Source: Pelodera strongyloides
Lineage: Eukaryota > Nematoda > Chromadorea > Rhabditida > Rhabditidae
Length of the DNA stretch: 64,000 nucleotides
Reading direction: 5' to 3'
NCBI GenBank assembly: GCA_036852015.1
Contig: JAANDG010000526.1
Coordinates: 1 to 64,000 of the forward strand
Positions 39,234 through 52,200 of the stretch are shown piece after piece. Below the pieces are notes generated by a model. The model saw only the letters and a program-made list of their open reading frames with translations, did no database searches and had not been told where the DNA came from. Position 1 is the first letter of the stretch. Each line of letters opens with the position of its first letter. A program made the position numbers and the translations under genes.

Positions 39234-39284
39234 ATGATGAAACACGTCTCCAAGATACCGAAGCGCGAAAAGTCCAAGGAGAAG
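39234..39284 (+). other. Candidate alternative first exon A
   Basis: ATG opens a 17-codon frame (MMKHVSKIPKREKSKEK) that ends in phase 0 at a GTATGA donor, ready to join the exon at 41629. It lies 32 bases after the LP-stop exon. It shares the SKIPK motif with candidate B, which suggests duplication. Confidence 0.5.
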
Positions 39285-39653
39285 GTATGAGGATTAATCT
39301 TGATCAAGGCTTATTTCAGAAATTCGTTCCTCAAAGCTGACAAAAAATTGTATCTGTGTCATAAATTCCATTTTTAAAGCACAGCAATGTGCCCGTTCAC
39401 CTGTTGCAAAAGAGATTCGTACAATTAACTTTGAATATGATCCTTTTTTTCTCCGCTATAGAATATAAACTGTGTGCACTTTTTCGCTGGGAAGCAATCC
39501 CATAGTCTCGCACGATTGCATTTCCATAGATTTTTTGCGTCAAAGGTTTAACCCAAAAGGTAAACTAGTTTCGTTCACGCAAGATATGGTGAACTCATTT
39601 TGAGAATTGAGGCATTTCTGCTCGATTATTCCCCATAGCGTATATTACTCAGC

Positions 39654-39683
39654 ATGTCGTCCAAAATTCCCAAAGTTGTCAAG
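39654..39683 (+). other. Candidate alternative first exon B
   Basis: ATG opens ten codons (MSSKIPKVVK) ending in phase 0 at GTAAGA. It is preceded at once by TTACTCAG-C-ATG, a good trans-splice acceptor, the same arrangement as at 44481 before the filament ATG. Confidence 0.55.
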
Positions 39684-39973
39684 GTAAGACCGAATGAAAT
39701 TGAATACAAATAGAACACCAGTGTCGAATATCGAAGTCATGATTGCCTACAAATAGTGTCGCACATTGATTCGCGCTTAAAAGACAAAAAGCTTAACTCT
39801 GTTTTGTTACGCATTCGCTGTTCTATTCTAGTTGACAATGAAGTAACCGTGCCTACATAGAACACAATAGATAAAAATATTGAATTTCAATGTTAGATGT
39901 AAGAACTGTATGCGTCATATTCATATGCCCTAGCGAGATCATAGTTTCTATAAACTCCTTTTTATATCCAGTA

Positions 39974-40000
39974 ATGTTGAAGTTTCGTTATGCTACCCAG
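39974..40000 (+). other. Candidate alternative first exon C
   Basis: ATG with nine codons (MLKFRYATQ) ends in phase 0 at a GTGAGG donor and is preceded by TATATCCAG. It lacks the SKIPK motif and is weaker than A and B. Confidence 0.3.
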
Positions 40001-40862
40001 GTGAGGATCTTATCTCATGCTAATAGGACGTAATACTTATTCGAAGCCTCAACTTGACACTTGCTTGAAGGCGGTCCCTTTGAAACTTCTTTTCATCTCA
40101 AAATATGTAGAAGTTTTCCGTCGCGGAGACACTTCTGATCCTTATCGCTCACATAAAAACGACGCTTACAAACACACCAACAAATAATTCCCTCATAAAA
40201 GAGGCTTTGACGTTTTAGCGAGAACTGATTTCCCGACATTTTGTACGAGCCGCCAAAGTGCTATTTTCACTAAAAAGATGAAGTAACCATGGATGAAAAG
40301 CACTGGTTTTGTTATAGAAACGACTAAAACAAAACAAAAAAACAAATGACCAGAATTCGCACTCACTGCAATTTGAAATGTTTGAGGAATGTTGACGAGA
40401 ACTGGGTTTTGTAAGCTAAAAACGCATAGATTTGCATTGAAGTGAATCAGCTTGGGGGTGCGGACGTTTCACGCGAAGAACTAGTGAATCCTTTGACTTC
40501 TCACACAATTCCCTACAGTCTCCACGTCCATGTCTTCATCTAAAATAAGTTTCCGTCTGCAAAAACCTTATACGGTAGGTATTAGTTTGAGGCAGTGATA
40601 CACCTTTATGCACGATATAGAGGGAATTATGTGAATTTGGAAAAGTGGGACAGCCAGTTGCTAATTGTAAGTTTAATTAAAACCCCCTGAAGTTCATCCA
40701 TATGCAAATCGCTCTTTGTTAGTGCGTTCTCACAGCGCTCACAAATCCAGTAACCGGTGCTCCGCGTGATCGTCTGTGTTGGGGTTATCCATATAAATTG
40801 CCCGCTAACTATGTCACTGTGAAAGGCCGCCTGAATTTAGAGAACTCGACACAACCACTATT

Positions 40863-40883
40863 ATGCTAAACGTATTCAAAAAG
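40863..40883 (+). other. Candidate alternative first exon D
   Basis: ATG with seven codons (MLNVFKK) ends in phase 0 at GTAATT. Short and weakly supported. Confidence 0.25.
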
Positions 40884-41628
40884 GTAATTTTATTGTTCAC
40901 ATTTATTTACTGGTTCTAACGTTAGATCATTCATATGTCCCCGTGCAATCTATTGGTTCAATTACATAGCTGCATAACTTGATTTTTGGCCGCTTCCTGC
41001 CTCATTTCTTACTGTATCAGTGATGGGATAACCATTTTTCTCTGTCGGAAACCCTCTCCGCAGTGATGCTTTCGAGTGTCTGGGTTCCTTGCATTCGGGA
41101 TATGTAACACCAGCAATGTTTGTTCTCAAAGGAGATGCAATCACCAAATAAAAAACGAGGGTAAACACGGTGTGTATCCATGTCTTCTCTGAAGAGATGT
41201 GCCCAGCAACAAGGATATCATTTCCCAACCAAAAACTCTGTCCGTCCTGAGAAAGTTCGCTGCAAAAAATAGGCGCCTAAACATAAACGCAACCCTCATC
41301 CAAATACTTGTTTCCTCTGTCGCCCATCTATTTACTTTTTGATAAGAAACGCCTAAAGAAGGAAAAATCTCGGGCAAAATTCCCCCAACAATTCATTCTA
41401 TTCTATTTACGAGAGTCAGAGAAGACCAGGTGAGTCATATTAGGCTTTTCTTCTCTAGTTCAATATCAAAGTTATTCCAACAAAAACTTCTGCACAAGGT
41501 GAGTTTTCTTTTTTTCTATGTTAGGGTTGCGATGCGTCTGTCCACCATGAAAGGGAAGAATCTGAGGCATTGAGGAGATGGAAACTCTCTATTATAATTA
41601 GTTCTAATAATGCTACTACTGCTTTCAG

Positions 41629-41823
41629 GAACGTCGCCGGCAAGAGATGGAGAAGACCAAGGAAAAGGTACCGGTTTATTATTGTATCTGATACTTTATT
41701 GCAGCCACTGACATCTCGTTTTCAACCATCACACTTATGAGGCTTATTCCAAGATATATTCTTTTAGAAGCCCGAGCCTATCGCTCCAGTGAAGGAAACA
41801 ACTGAAATCTCACTGGATAGCAG
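41629..41823 (+). CDS. Two small exons linking upstream starts to the filament gene (alternative head)
   Basis: Exon 41629-41667 encodes ERRRQEMEKTKEK (phase 0 to 0) and exon 41768-41823 encodes KPEPIAPVKETTEISLDS plus two bases. Those two bases join the single base before the ATG at 44483 to make Ser, so the frame runs straight into the intermediate filament head. Upstream, the first of these exons is in phase with candidate first exons A-D and with the last Glu/Arg exon (38116-38190). They therefore look like alternative 5' coding exons of the filament gene. The 2.66-kb intron between 41823 and 44482 shows no other supported feature. Confidence 0.65.
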
Positions 41824-44470
41824 GTAAACAAATTCTAGCTATGTGTAAGTCCCGTAAATTGTATTGGTGGGGGAGCGATATGCGCTCTGTTGTTTTTACA
41901 AACAAATTATAACAGGCAGGTGAGCTCTCACGACGGGTGTCTGGCTGAAATTGTTGACGAGCAAATTGAATACTAGTTATGACAGTATGTTCCAAAGAGT
42001 GGGATTTGATCGGTACAGACATTAAATAGGAAAAAAATACTAGCAATTTGAAGGTACTAATGCACTATTTGACACCGATGAGGGAATTTTCACTAAAACA
42101 TCACAGTTTCAACTGGTTTATTTAAATTATAGTATGCCCTTAACCTCAGCCCAATGTTTAATCTGAAGACTTGCAATTCGGAAACAACTCGTTTTCAAGT
42201 GTTTTAGAAGAGGCTACCGATATGTTGTAAGCCCGGAATACATATATAGAAATAATATCAAAATCTAATTTTAAACGAGTCTCGTAACCGGTTCTATAGG
42301 CGAGTGTGCCCCGGCTGTTAATCCTCAAAATAGTATGTAGCGCCGATCAAAGCAATCCCCGAGTTGTACGGGTGCCTGACAGACTAGAGACTTTGCATAA
42401 TTGCTCTGGATTAACAAGCAAAAGTGAAACAGACACGCAACCCGACAACCAACCATACATGCTTGTAAATACACAACGCATGCACATTAAAGACTATCCC
42501 AACTGCTAGCAGATCATTGTTTTGCAGTCGCAAGTATTCCAAACCATTGTGCTCGCAAATCTTACCCAACAAATAAGACCTCTTCTATTTTTTTACTTCA
42601 GTCTAAGTTTTTCAATTAAACAAACCGTCGGTGAAAATAGCACGCCGACTAAGTTTTTGCAATAGTTTTTGCGTGCGCCTTTTAACAATTCACAAAAGAC
42701 TAGTTTGGGAACATCCAGCGTTATTTCCCTTAGTAGTGCAACAAAGTTTGTTTTATTACTTCTTCCGCATTTATAGTGTTTATTTAGCAACACCTTGCTT
42801 CAATTTTACGTAGTCGTAAAGTTCCACATCTCCCGGTTTATGTAACAATGTTTCCATGAGTCTTATCAGTAGACTAGAAACAAATACCTCCGTTTGGGGT
42901 CAGATCACCGGAATTTTGAATGCTGTCGTATTGATTAAATATATACATAATAATATCTAATTGCTGGTAGTAAGCTACGTTAGGTACAAAAGTTGAGTCA
43001 CCCAAGTTCACTTGTGTACAAAGACCACAATGTGTCATTCCATATTTAACAAAACCAATCAATTCGATAATCCAACACCGGAACCGGTACTGCCTGCTAC
43101 TATATCGTGCGACACCCGATTTGCGAAAAAAAAGCATGTTGCCGGCAAAACGCGTGCAAGAGCGCCCAAAAATGATCGTGAACAATCAATAGCGATTATA
43201 GGACCGAAATATTTTGTGGGCTGGTAGAACCCTCACAATGGGTGGTATTGTCCGGGTTTTGTGAGCAACACGAGCGAACATTTTGTGATGTTTCACACAT
43301 TTGGGACATTATAACTTTCATCGATTCATATAGTCATATGCCTGAGCATTCGTCAGCACGTTATTACCATTAGTAAACTATTATTACCTCACAGTTCTTC
43401 TCGTTAATGTCACAGTAATATGCGTACGCTGCTGATCGCCCTTTTCTGTATCAGTGTGGTAAACCTACAGTGTCCGTCTGTATTTAGACTGACTCACGCC
43501 GAACACACCCCCGCCAAAAGCCTATTGTAAATGTCTCCGGGACACTCATATCCGTAATATATTAGTACTTGCCCATAACATTTATGTAGTATCAAAATTC
43601 AATAATGCTAGACGAGCATAGCACAACCACTCATCCGGTTTTTCACCGTTTTGAAGTTAGCGAATACAAGCATGCATGTTTAGGCTTTTCCTGTTTCACT
43701 ACTCGGACATTCAAAAAAGCAGTGCGCAATATTCCTTGCATAAATTGTCTTGACTAATCATTACTTTTCAACAGCCCACGTAAATAATAATAACATTTTC
43801 CAATATTTGATGTATTCTGCGGGGGAACACATCAGCGCTTAGGAATCTCATTGTTGGTCGGGCGCCGAGGCAAGCCTCTTTTCACCTTTTTTGGGTTTTT
43901 TTTCTTGGTTATCGTTACTCATTGCCTGATAAGTAAAGGGAGAGGCGCCTATTTGCCATATAAGAGGCTGCAACTCCGATACGAAAATTGAATACAAGTT
44001 CTTGCCCCATCCTTCAAACGTCTCTTTTATTCCCAGTATTAGAATTAGCATACTGTATGAAACATGGACAACTTTTTGATGTTCCATGCAGTTGCTAGAT
44101 CGTATATCAGAGCTTTAATATACTTCTGAGGCTTATGTCCTTTTGATGTCTATGAAAACCAACTCACAGTTGACATGATGATTACTGAGACTACTAATCA
44201 AAACAGTGACGTATTCTCTTCTTTTCTAGAGAAGTATTTATTCGACATACTACGTGTCTGGAATTATTTGTTCTCGACTACTGTTATCATTTGAGAATTT
44301 GTTTACGATCGTTTCAAGTCGTTATCGGTTTTCAACGTTGGCACAAGAATGCCACTTCCAGCCACCAGAATCACTTCATACTGCTTACAAGCTCCTGATT
44401 CTAGCGTTGAATTGGTCTCCTTTCTGCTTTTGGAAGATGTATTTCATAGAACAATTGTACTTACCGTGTA

Positions 44471-44482
44471 ATCCAATTCAGC
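44471..44482 (+). promoter_or_regulatory. Acceptor before the filament ATG, cis or trans (spliced leader) use
   Basis: ATCCAATTCAG followed by C and ATG places an acceptor one base before the start codon. That is the usual layout of spliced-leader addition in nematodes. The same acceptor is in phase with the donor at 41823. Confidence 0.55.
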
Positions 44483-47400
44483 ATGACTGACGATTATCGC
44501 AGCACAATCTCGGCGAGGCCCGGCTTCACACGCAATGTGAACACTTTCAACTCAAACACCTCAACAACCAGCTATGGACCAGTTTGTAAGCAAACATTTA
44601 CCAGTCGTGTCAACATATTAGCACATATTTTTTCTTTTTGAGGTAGATGCGAGCAATTTAACATCCTTTACTCAGTACAAGTCATATATCTTTACAATTC
44701 AGCTGGAAACCGCGTCCTCAAGTTCGTCAATGAAGTCTCGTCTTCCTCTCTGTCTGGACTTTCTCCATTCGGTCAGCATGCTGCTTCATCGATCAAGGAG
44801 TCGCGTGAAAGAGAGAAGAAGGAAATGAGTGATCTGAATGACAGACTCGCCTCCTACATCGAGAAGGTACTGTAATGAAACTGTGAAACTCACAAGAAAC
44901 TAACTATGGATTTGCACAGTTGCCCGTTTGTAAGGTTATTATGCAAAGATTTGTTTCAGGTCCGTTTCCTTGAAGCTCAGAACAGAAAGTTGGGCACGGA
45001 CCTCGATCTTCTGAGATCTCGATGGGGAAAGGACACCTCTTCCATCAGGACTATGTACGAGAGCGAGCTGGTGGTACGTTCCTACCAACATTCCGAACCA
45101 AAGAGATAAAATGCGTAAGAAAGATTTAATGTTATGACAACTTGCATTTATTCCCCTCACTCACTTTCCAGGAGGCCCGCAAGCTGATCGCAGAGACCAA
45201 CAGCCAACGTGATCTGCTGGAAAAGGACATCTACAAGTTGCGCGAGGAGCTTGCTGAGTACAGGAGAAAGTGAGTGAATTTAGATGACTTGCTCAGCAGA
45301 CAGCAGTTGTAAGAAGGTGCATAACCACATAATCACCAAGGATTTAATCGAACATTCGTTTGTCAGGTACGAGACTGCTCTGTCCAGCCGCGAGGCAGAC
45401 CGCCAGACAATTGATGATCTCCTCCAGAAGCTCTCTGCTCTTGAGGCTGAGGTTAGCGAACATGACATTCGTACTGTTATTTAGTTATCGTTGCATAGAC
45501 CTATACAAAAAAAAGTAATTCGAAAGAATACAACTGTTAGTTTTCAGCTCAGCCTGCTCAAGCGTCGCATTACCAATATCGAGGATGAGGTCTCCAGGAT
45601 CAAGAAGGAGAACCAGCGTCTGATGGGAGAGCTGACCAGAGCCCGCCAGGATCTGGATCAGGAGACACTCAACAGAATCGACTACCAAAACCAGGTAATA
45701 GGGGGCAGAGTGTGCCTTTCCAAAGAAATCAAAGGTGCAACAAAAACGAAAACCAACCAAATTCAATTGTGCTATTCAGGTGCAAACCCTCCTAGAGGAG
45801 ATCGACTTCATTCGTCGTGTCAACGACCAAGAGATCAGAGACCTGCAGGTAACTATATGCAAAACTGGAAAATAGAACCGATGACGCAATAATGCACTTG
45901 TCCGTTGTTGACAAAAATTACAAGGAACAGTATTGCTGTCTGTGCTCTCTCCTACACAGAGAATGTAAATAACTTTAATCCCCTCATGCAACTCTCCACA
46001 AAACAAATTCATTGATTTTGATTGTAAAATGCCAACTCAGTATTTTACAGCATTATTTATTGTTTGTTTCCTTATCTCTGTGATAAATTATCTGGCATTA
46101 ACAATCAATATTACAGGCAATGGCGTCTCGCGACACTACTTCTGAGAACCGCGAGTACTTCAAGAATGAGCTCAGCTCAGCAATTCGTGACATCCGTCAA
46201 GAGTATGACCAGATCTCAACTGTCAATAAAACCGACATGGAGTCCTGGTACAAGCTCAAGGTTCAGGAGATCCAGACGCTGTCCGCAAGAACCAACATGG
46301 AACAGGGGTTCGATATTATTACACACATTGATTAGCTCTGTTCAAAATGTATTATCACCACATTTCGCAGATCATTTTGTATAGATAATATTTTGTTCAG
46401 ATATGCCAAGGAGGAGGTAAAGAGACTCCGCATACAGCTCGGCGATCTTCGTGGAAAGCTGGCTGATCTGGAAGGAAGAGTGAGTTTTACAATCGATTGG
46501 GTTTGTAAAATTGTAAGTGCAATGAAGCCAGACGTTATCCTAATTACGTAATTTGAGCTCATATGTCATATTACAGAACTCTCTGCTGGAGAAACAGATC
46601 CAGGAGCTGAACTACCAGCTGGAGGATGACCAAAGATCCTACGAATCGGCCCTCAACGACCGTGACGCCCAGATCAGAAAGATGCGCGAGGAGTGCCAGG
46701 CTCTTATGGTCGAGTTGCAGATGCTCCTTGACACCAAGCAGGTAAACATTTATCCTTCCATGAGGTAAAATCCTCAGTTATGAGGCCTTGCTGATGAATC
46801 GTACATCCCGTTTTCAGACTCTGGATGCCGAAATCGCCATCTACCGCAAGATGCTCGAGGGTGAGGAGAACCGCGCCGGTCTCAGACAGCTGGTCGAACA
46901 AGTGGTCAAGACCACCTCCCTCACTCACTCCGAGGAAAATGGTATGACACTGATACAGTCACATGAAGACGAAGAAAATGAGTTACGGTAAAAGTTCGCA
47001 TACATTGCATTGTACCAATCTAATCAACTTCTTTTCAGAGAGCCTGAGAACCCTGAAGGGAGAAACGTCCTCGAGAACCTCGTTCCAGCGTTCCGCCAAA
47101 GGAAACGTTTCGATTCAAGTAAGCGTTTTTCAATAGATAATCGGTTAATAGTAAGCAAGATCATTTTTAACTAAAATTAATTAATTGCATTGTTTGACTT
47201 TTTAGGAGACCTCCCCGGATGGCAAGTACGTTGTTTTGGAGAACACCCACCGCTCTCGTGAAGAAGACATCGGCGGATGGAAGTTGAAGAGAAAGATCGA
47301 CGGAAAGAGGGAAATTGTCTACACGCTGCCTCAGAACTTCATCCTCCGCCCGCAGAAGACCGTCAAGGTACAGAATATTAGCAACCACTACATATTTTAA

Positions 47401-47748
47401 CACCCAAATAGGCGAATTTCCTAAGAAATTTTTACTACAATTTAAATAATTGCAGATCTACGCCCGCGGTCACGGCAGCCACGGAGCGGATTCTCTTGTA
47501 CACGAGGGAGATGACTCGTTCGGAACTGGAAGCAATGTTCAGACCATTCTCTTCAACGCTGCCGGAGAGGTAAACTTTTTGAGCTTCACGACAATCAAGG
47601 CACTGCGTTGGAGTAAAAAATCGAAATTTCTTAGGTGTCAGAAGTTCATCACACAAGTACTTCATCGACAAACACACATTCTTCTTCATTTAAACACGTT
47701 TACTTTCAGGAGCGTGCCACCCACATCCAGCGCTCATCTCGCGAATAA
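44483..47748 (+). CDS. Cytoplasmic intermediate filament protein, nematode A type (IFA family)
   Basis: Fifteen exons join in phase: 44483-44585, 44703-44866, 44960-45073, 45172-45269, 45367-45451, 45548-45694, 45780-45848, 46117-46307, 46401-46479, 46577-46741, 46818-46941, 47039-47118, 47206-47367, 47456-47569, 47710-47748. The product is 577 residues. A Ser/Thr-rich head ([22 protein letters not shown]) precedes coil 1A ([20 protein letters not shown]), a long coil 1B, coil 2, the rod end motif [16 protein letters not shown] and a lamin-type Ig tail ending [12 protein letters not shown]. The head resembles C. elegans IFA proteins, which pair with IFB-1 in epidermal attachment structures and other tissues; the exact paralog is not set. 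The short form starts here; longer heads may come from upstream exons. Confidence 0.95.
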
Positions 47749-49247
47749 ACTGCTCACTGAACGCCTGCCCAGACTCATTGCGGCCCAGTCTACTTGATTT
47801 CCACACAAATGCTTTCTAGTGCCTTAAATGCTTTACTGTGTCAAAAATGCGCAAATGACGATCAATTTTCGGTGCATATGTAGCTTAAATATGTCATAAT
47901 ATGTAACCTCTAAAAATTATTAACTAGAAGCACCGAGAATCGAATGTGTCGCTTTCCCTATATTTAATAGTGCTTTATCTGTGTATGTTCACTATCTGTC
48001 ATATAATTTACAATATCACTGTCACAACTCGTTTTCATTTACATTGAAACGAAATTCGGTATTATATATATATAAATGTATGTTTTTTCCGTGTCTTCTT
48101 CTGTCAGCTGCACAACACATCTTTTACGTACTGCACGCGCCCGGGTGGTCCGGATTATCGATCGGATCCATTTAATTTATTGATTGATTTTGGATCGATC
48201 GATACACTATCCTACTTCCGGACCATCTCATCAGCTTAAGGGTAATCGGCTCCTCTTTTCAAGAGGAGGGTTGGCTCCCGGTGAACATATGACAGTTCGC
48301 GTTGTTGTACGATCTTTCCATTAATGCATGGCTTCAAGCCCCGATCCGAAACTTTTATCCAATCATAGCATGACATAGTAATGTATACACTGAACCATAC
48401 TGCCCCAAGCTCACTTTCCCTTATTCGAACCAATTAATAAAGCATGAATTACCATTGTGTCGATTTTCACTGAACAAATATTATGTTCGTTGTTGGGCAG
48501 TTGCCAACATATTCCCACGAAACCTGTTTGGTAATCTCTATTCAAAACATTGTTCATGACTCTGAAATCGCTTCTATCTATGACATTACGCCGCGAATGT
48601 GTTGCTCTCGGAAAATTTCCCCGAAATGTGTAAAACAAAATATGTTGTTTTAAGAATTTGAACGTTAAATGGAAAGCATATATTTATCATAGATCCATAA
48701 AATAACAAAGAAACATTGATACGAAAAAAATGTAATCTGCACTGCACGTTTGATAAAGCACCAAAGACCCATTAAGCGTTGCATTTTCCTAAAATAAGAG
48801 GTTGTGTATAGTACAGAAATTGAGGATTAAGAAAAGTCCAATTGTAGTATTATGATTGAATTATATTAGTGACGAGTTGTTCTGATCAATTGTGAAAAAA
48901 AATCAATGTTTAGAAAGCACGCGTTAATAATAACGACTAGAATCACTGAAAGGCTGTAAGCATAGCGAAAAAAAAGATGATGATTATAGCCTTATAAAGA
49001 CTTCACCGAGAAAACATTAAGCGAATATTAATAACAGTATGTATATCACAGCAGCGTTTAGTAGTAGCATTATGGCAATCTTGCCTGTGAACGATTGTTA
49101 GTAACAATATTTGTATAAAAGCGGTGCATAGGTCAAATTGCAACGAGCTTGTGAGGCATGAAAGGCTAAATCAAGCAGACTCGTAAATGAACCCGAATCG
49201 CTAATGGTCCCCTAATCTGACAATTCAAGAGCTAATCTGGTGTATTT
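47749..49247. other. Convergent intergenic region
   Basis: 3' ends of the filament gene (+) and the PANK4-type gene (-) face each other. Apart from the inverted repeat at 48144-48227 nothing is supported. Confidence 0.5.
48144..48227. repeat. Imperfect inverted repeat downstream of the filament gene
   Basis: GGTCCGGATTATCGATCGGA on the left pairs imperfectly with GGATCGATCGATA and TCCGGACC on the right, around an AT-rich centre. It may be a small foldback element or a hairpin near the 3' end of the transcript. Confidence 0.6.
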
Positions 49248-52200
49248 CTAACAGCGCACGTCGGAAACAGCAGTGTTGTTTTTCTCGGCGTCTGCACGAT
49301 CCTCTAGAAGCTCACCAGAAGCGGGAGTTGATGTAGCTTCATCCAAGCGGAACACACTGTCGAACACGACTCCGCCCATCATCTTGGCCAACCATTCGGT
49401 TTTGATCACTGCCGCCTGCGTATTGTATTGATTACATAATTATGCCGCTCTCAAATAGTCAGCGAGAAACATATTTCCATTGGAAATCACAGTCGTTTGA
49501 AAAACGGTGTAATAAATAATATGTACCTTAATACAATCGACAGTGAATTTTGCCTCGAGATTCGTGTGAAGTGCTCTTCCCATTCCCTCGATGACAATTA
49601 AGTCCACCTTACGAGCGAGGCACACTTCTGACAGCTTACAGTTCACCTGGCTGGAATAAAAGCACAAATGTACGAAGAATCCACACTTCTTGAACATTTA
49701 GACCGACGCACTTAGTTTGACTACTTGTGTGTGCCACCGTATCTTTTGTAATATGAACAAAGAAACACGTTACAATATGCAGCAACATTAAGAACAAACC
49801 GAAGGTCCAAGCATGGGGATGCCTGTCCGTTGTGGCAGACAACCAGGTCTTCATTTTGCCATGCTGCTTTCAAAATTGGATCCATTGAAGCACCTCGCTC
49901 CATAAGAGGTAGAGCTTCGTCATAAGTCATATCATTGAGAGCGGGCATTTGATTGACAGCAATGATCACCTAGGAACACGTTGTATGATTCTTGTGCATG
50001 ACGGATAATCAATTTGTAAATTGGTTGGTTTCCAGGAGAGTTAACGTTGACTATAAGGGTGCAGAGTAAAATGGCTCACCTTCACGTTTCGTTTCAGTAA
50101 CTCTCTTGCGAATGGCAAAATGCCAAGAACAAAGTCCGCGCCAGAATTATCACAAAACACAACAGAGCTCTTGTAGAATCCGGAGAGAAGTTTTGCTGCG
50201 AATCGATCGAAACCATCCACCAACCAGGGGCGAGCTGTAAAAACATTGCAGTCATTAGGAAAATCAAGCTTTCCTTCAACGAATAATTTTCTCGGGCAGA
50301 CAATCTCGAACACTAACAACACAAATAATTAACCAAACTCACGTCTGAGAATATTGAGTGCGCAGTTGAAGGAGAATTGGGGCTGGCTTTGTAGAATAGC
50401 AACCACTTCCTTTGCTCCCCAGTCAAATACATTGCCTGCGAGAAGACCCATCACTGCACGAAGGACAGACTCCAGTGGGGTTGCTCCCTGAAACGACTGT
50501 CAGTACAGAGATCAAACTAGGGACGCATATTTCTTGAGATAAATTAATAATCATAAGGCAACGCAAGTCTCAATTGCTTGCCATCGAATGGGACCGAGAT
50601 TTTATTTACAACCACCAACTTTGAAAATAATTATTTTTTACCTCGTCCAAACTCTTGCACACAGCCAGGAACTCTTCGAAACTTCTGTCATTTTCGATCG
50701 CCTTTTGTGATACGTAAACATCATCAAATCCAAACTCCAAGAGTAGTTGCTCACGAATGTCCAGCAGGTCGCGAGCATTGCACGAACCGTGCGCCCTTAA
50801 GTGACATTAATGTAGTTTTTATAAAGTTTCTGACATTCACTCCATCCAAAATGTCTAAAATAATGTTTGTAAATAATAGTGAAGTTTCAATTTATTAGAT
50901 ACTGACTGGGGCGAGCGAGCGAGGAGTTCCATTGAGGATGTGAGGTTTTCGAAGAATTGCTGAAAGTAAATGCAACTGTTCCAAACGAACGATTGTTAGA
51001 ATAAAAAAAAGAACGTTTATATAATTGGTAAATTTATTCTCACATACCCTTCCGCGCTTTGTCGCATCTTCAGCACTGATCTGTGACTTCACTGCACGAG
51101 CCATTACCTAGAACAGTATGTTTTATTATTGTTCCAAAACCTAATTGGTCATCTATTGCATACCGATATACGGAAAAGTGCCTGAAAAGTTCAGGAAAAG
51201 GTGCTAAAAGTTGCTTAAGCCTTGCTAAAACATTTGTATCTTAAACAGCAGAAATAATAGACCTTTTCTCCAGTACTTCCCAAAATATCTATCCACATTT
51301 GTCTAGAGTCATGGTCGTCTTGGAAATCTCTGGTATCTGGACTGTAATTGTGTGGAGAATCGAGCAAGCTGAACCAGTCCAGTTTCGAATGAACACACAT
51401 CAACTCGAGCGATGTGTACTGAAAAGAAGGAGTTAACACGCTAGAATTAGCATAGTTTATAATTCTGAAACTCGAAGTTATAAAATATAAGATAAATAGA
51501 GATGGAAAAAGTAGCTCACCTCCATGTGATGATCGTCTTTCTTCTCCTTTGGAACATACTTTCCAATTTCTGAGCAGCCCACGTGGTTCTCACGCCAGCT
51601 CACATTGATTGGGGCTGAAATTAACAACAATGACAAGGAAACAAGTGGCAGATATTACCTAATTATGTAACTGGCAAAAACTGACCGACTTCCTCGTCCT
51701 CACAGGGAATGAGAACATCACTACTCTGTAGAAGACATCCAATTACTTCAGCATATCCTTCATGACGGAAGAAGTGAGTGAGGTAACGGCCCTAAAGTTC
51801 AAGTAAGGCAATAAAGTTTTTAAAACTGTCGCAACTTATCATCCTAGCTTTACGAAACATAGAATCACCAGTAATAAAAGAATAGACCTTGAAAACAAAT
51901 TAAGGTTGCGAACGAGTTCTCGGCTCAAACAATATCGTTTCTCCTTTGATAGATCATTATGAAGGTCATGCATCCTATGTAACTCACCCCACTCCAGTAG
52001 CTCACTGCTTCAGCGATGCACTTCATCACAAGCGGATAGTTTCGAATCAGCGCACCATCAAAGAAAATTCTTCCGATTGGTCTTTCCTTTTCGAGGTCAG
52101 CTGATAGGACCGCTATCTGAAATGTTTACATAACTATATGCATCATTTTTTTTTAAGACTTGGCAGCTTAGGTAGTTTAAATGTAAGAATAAACTTTTAG

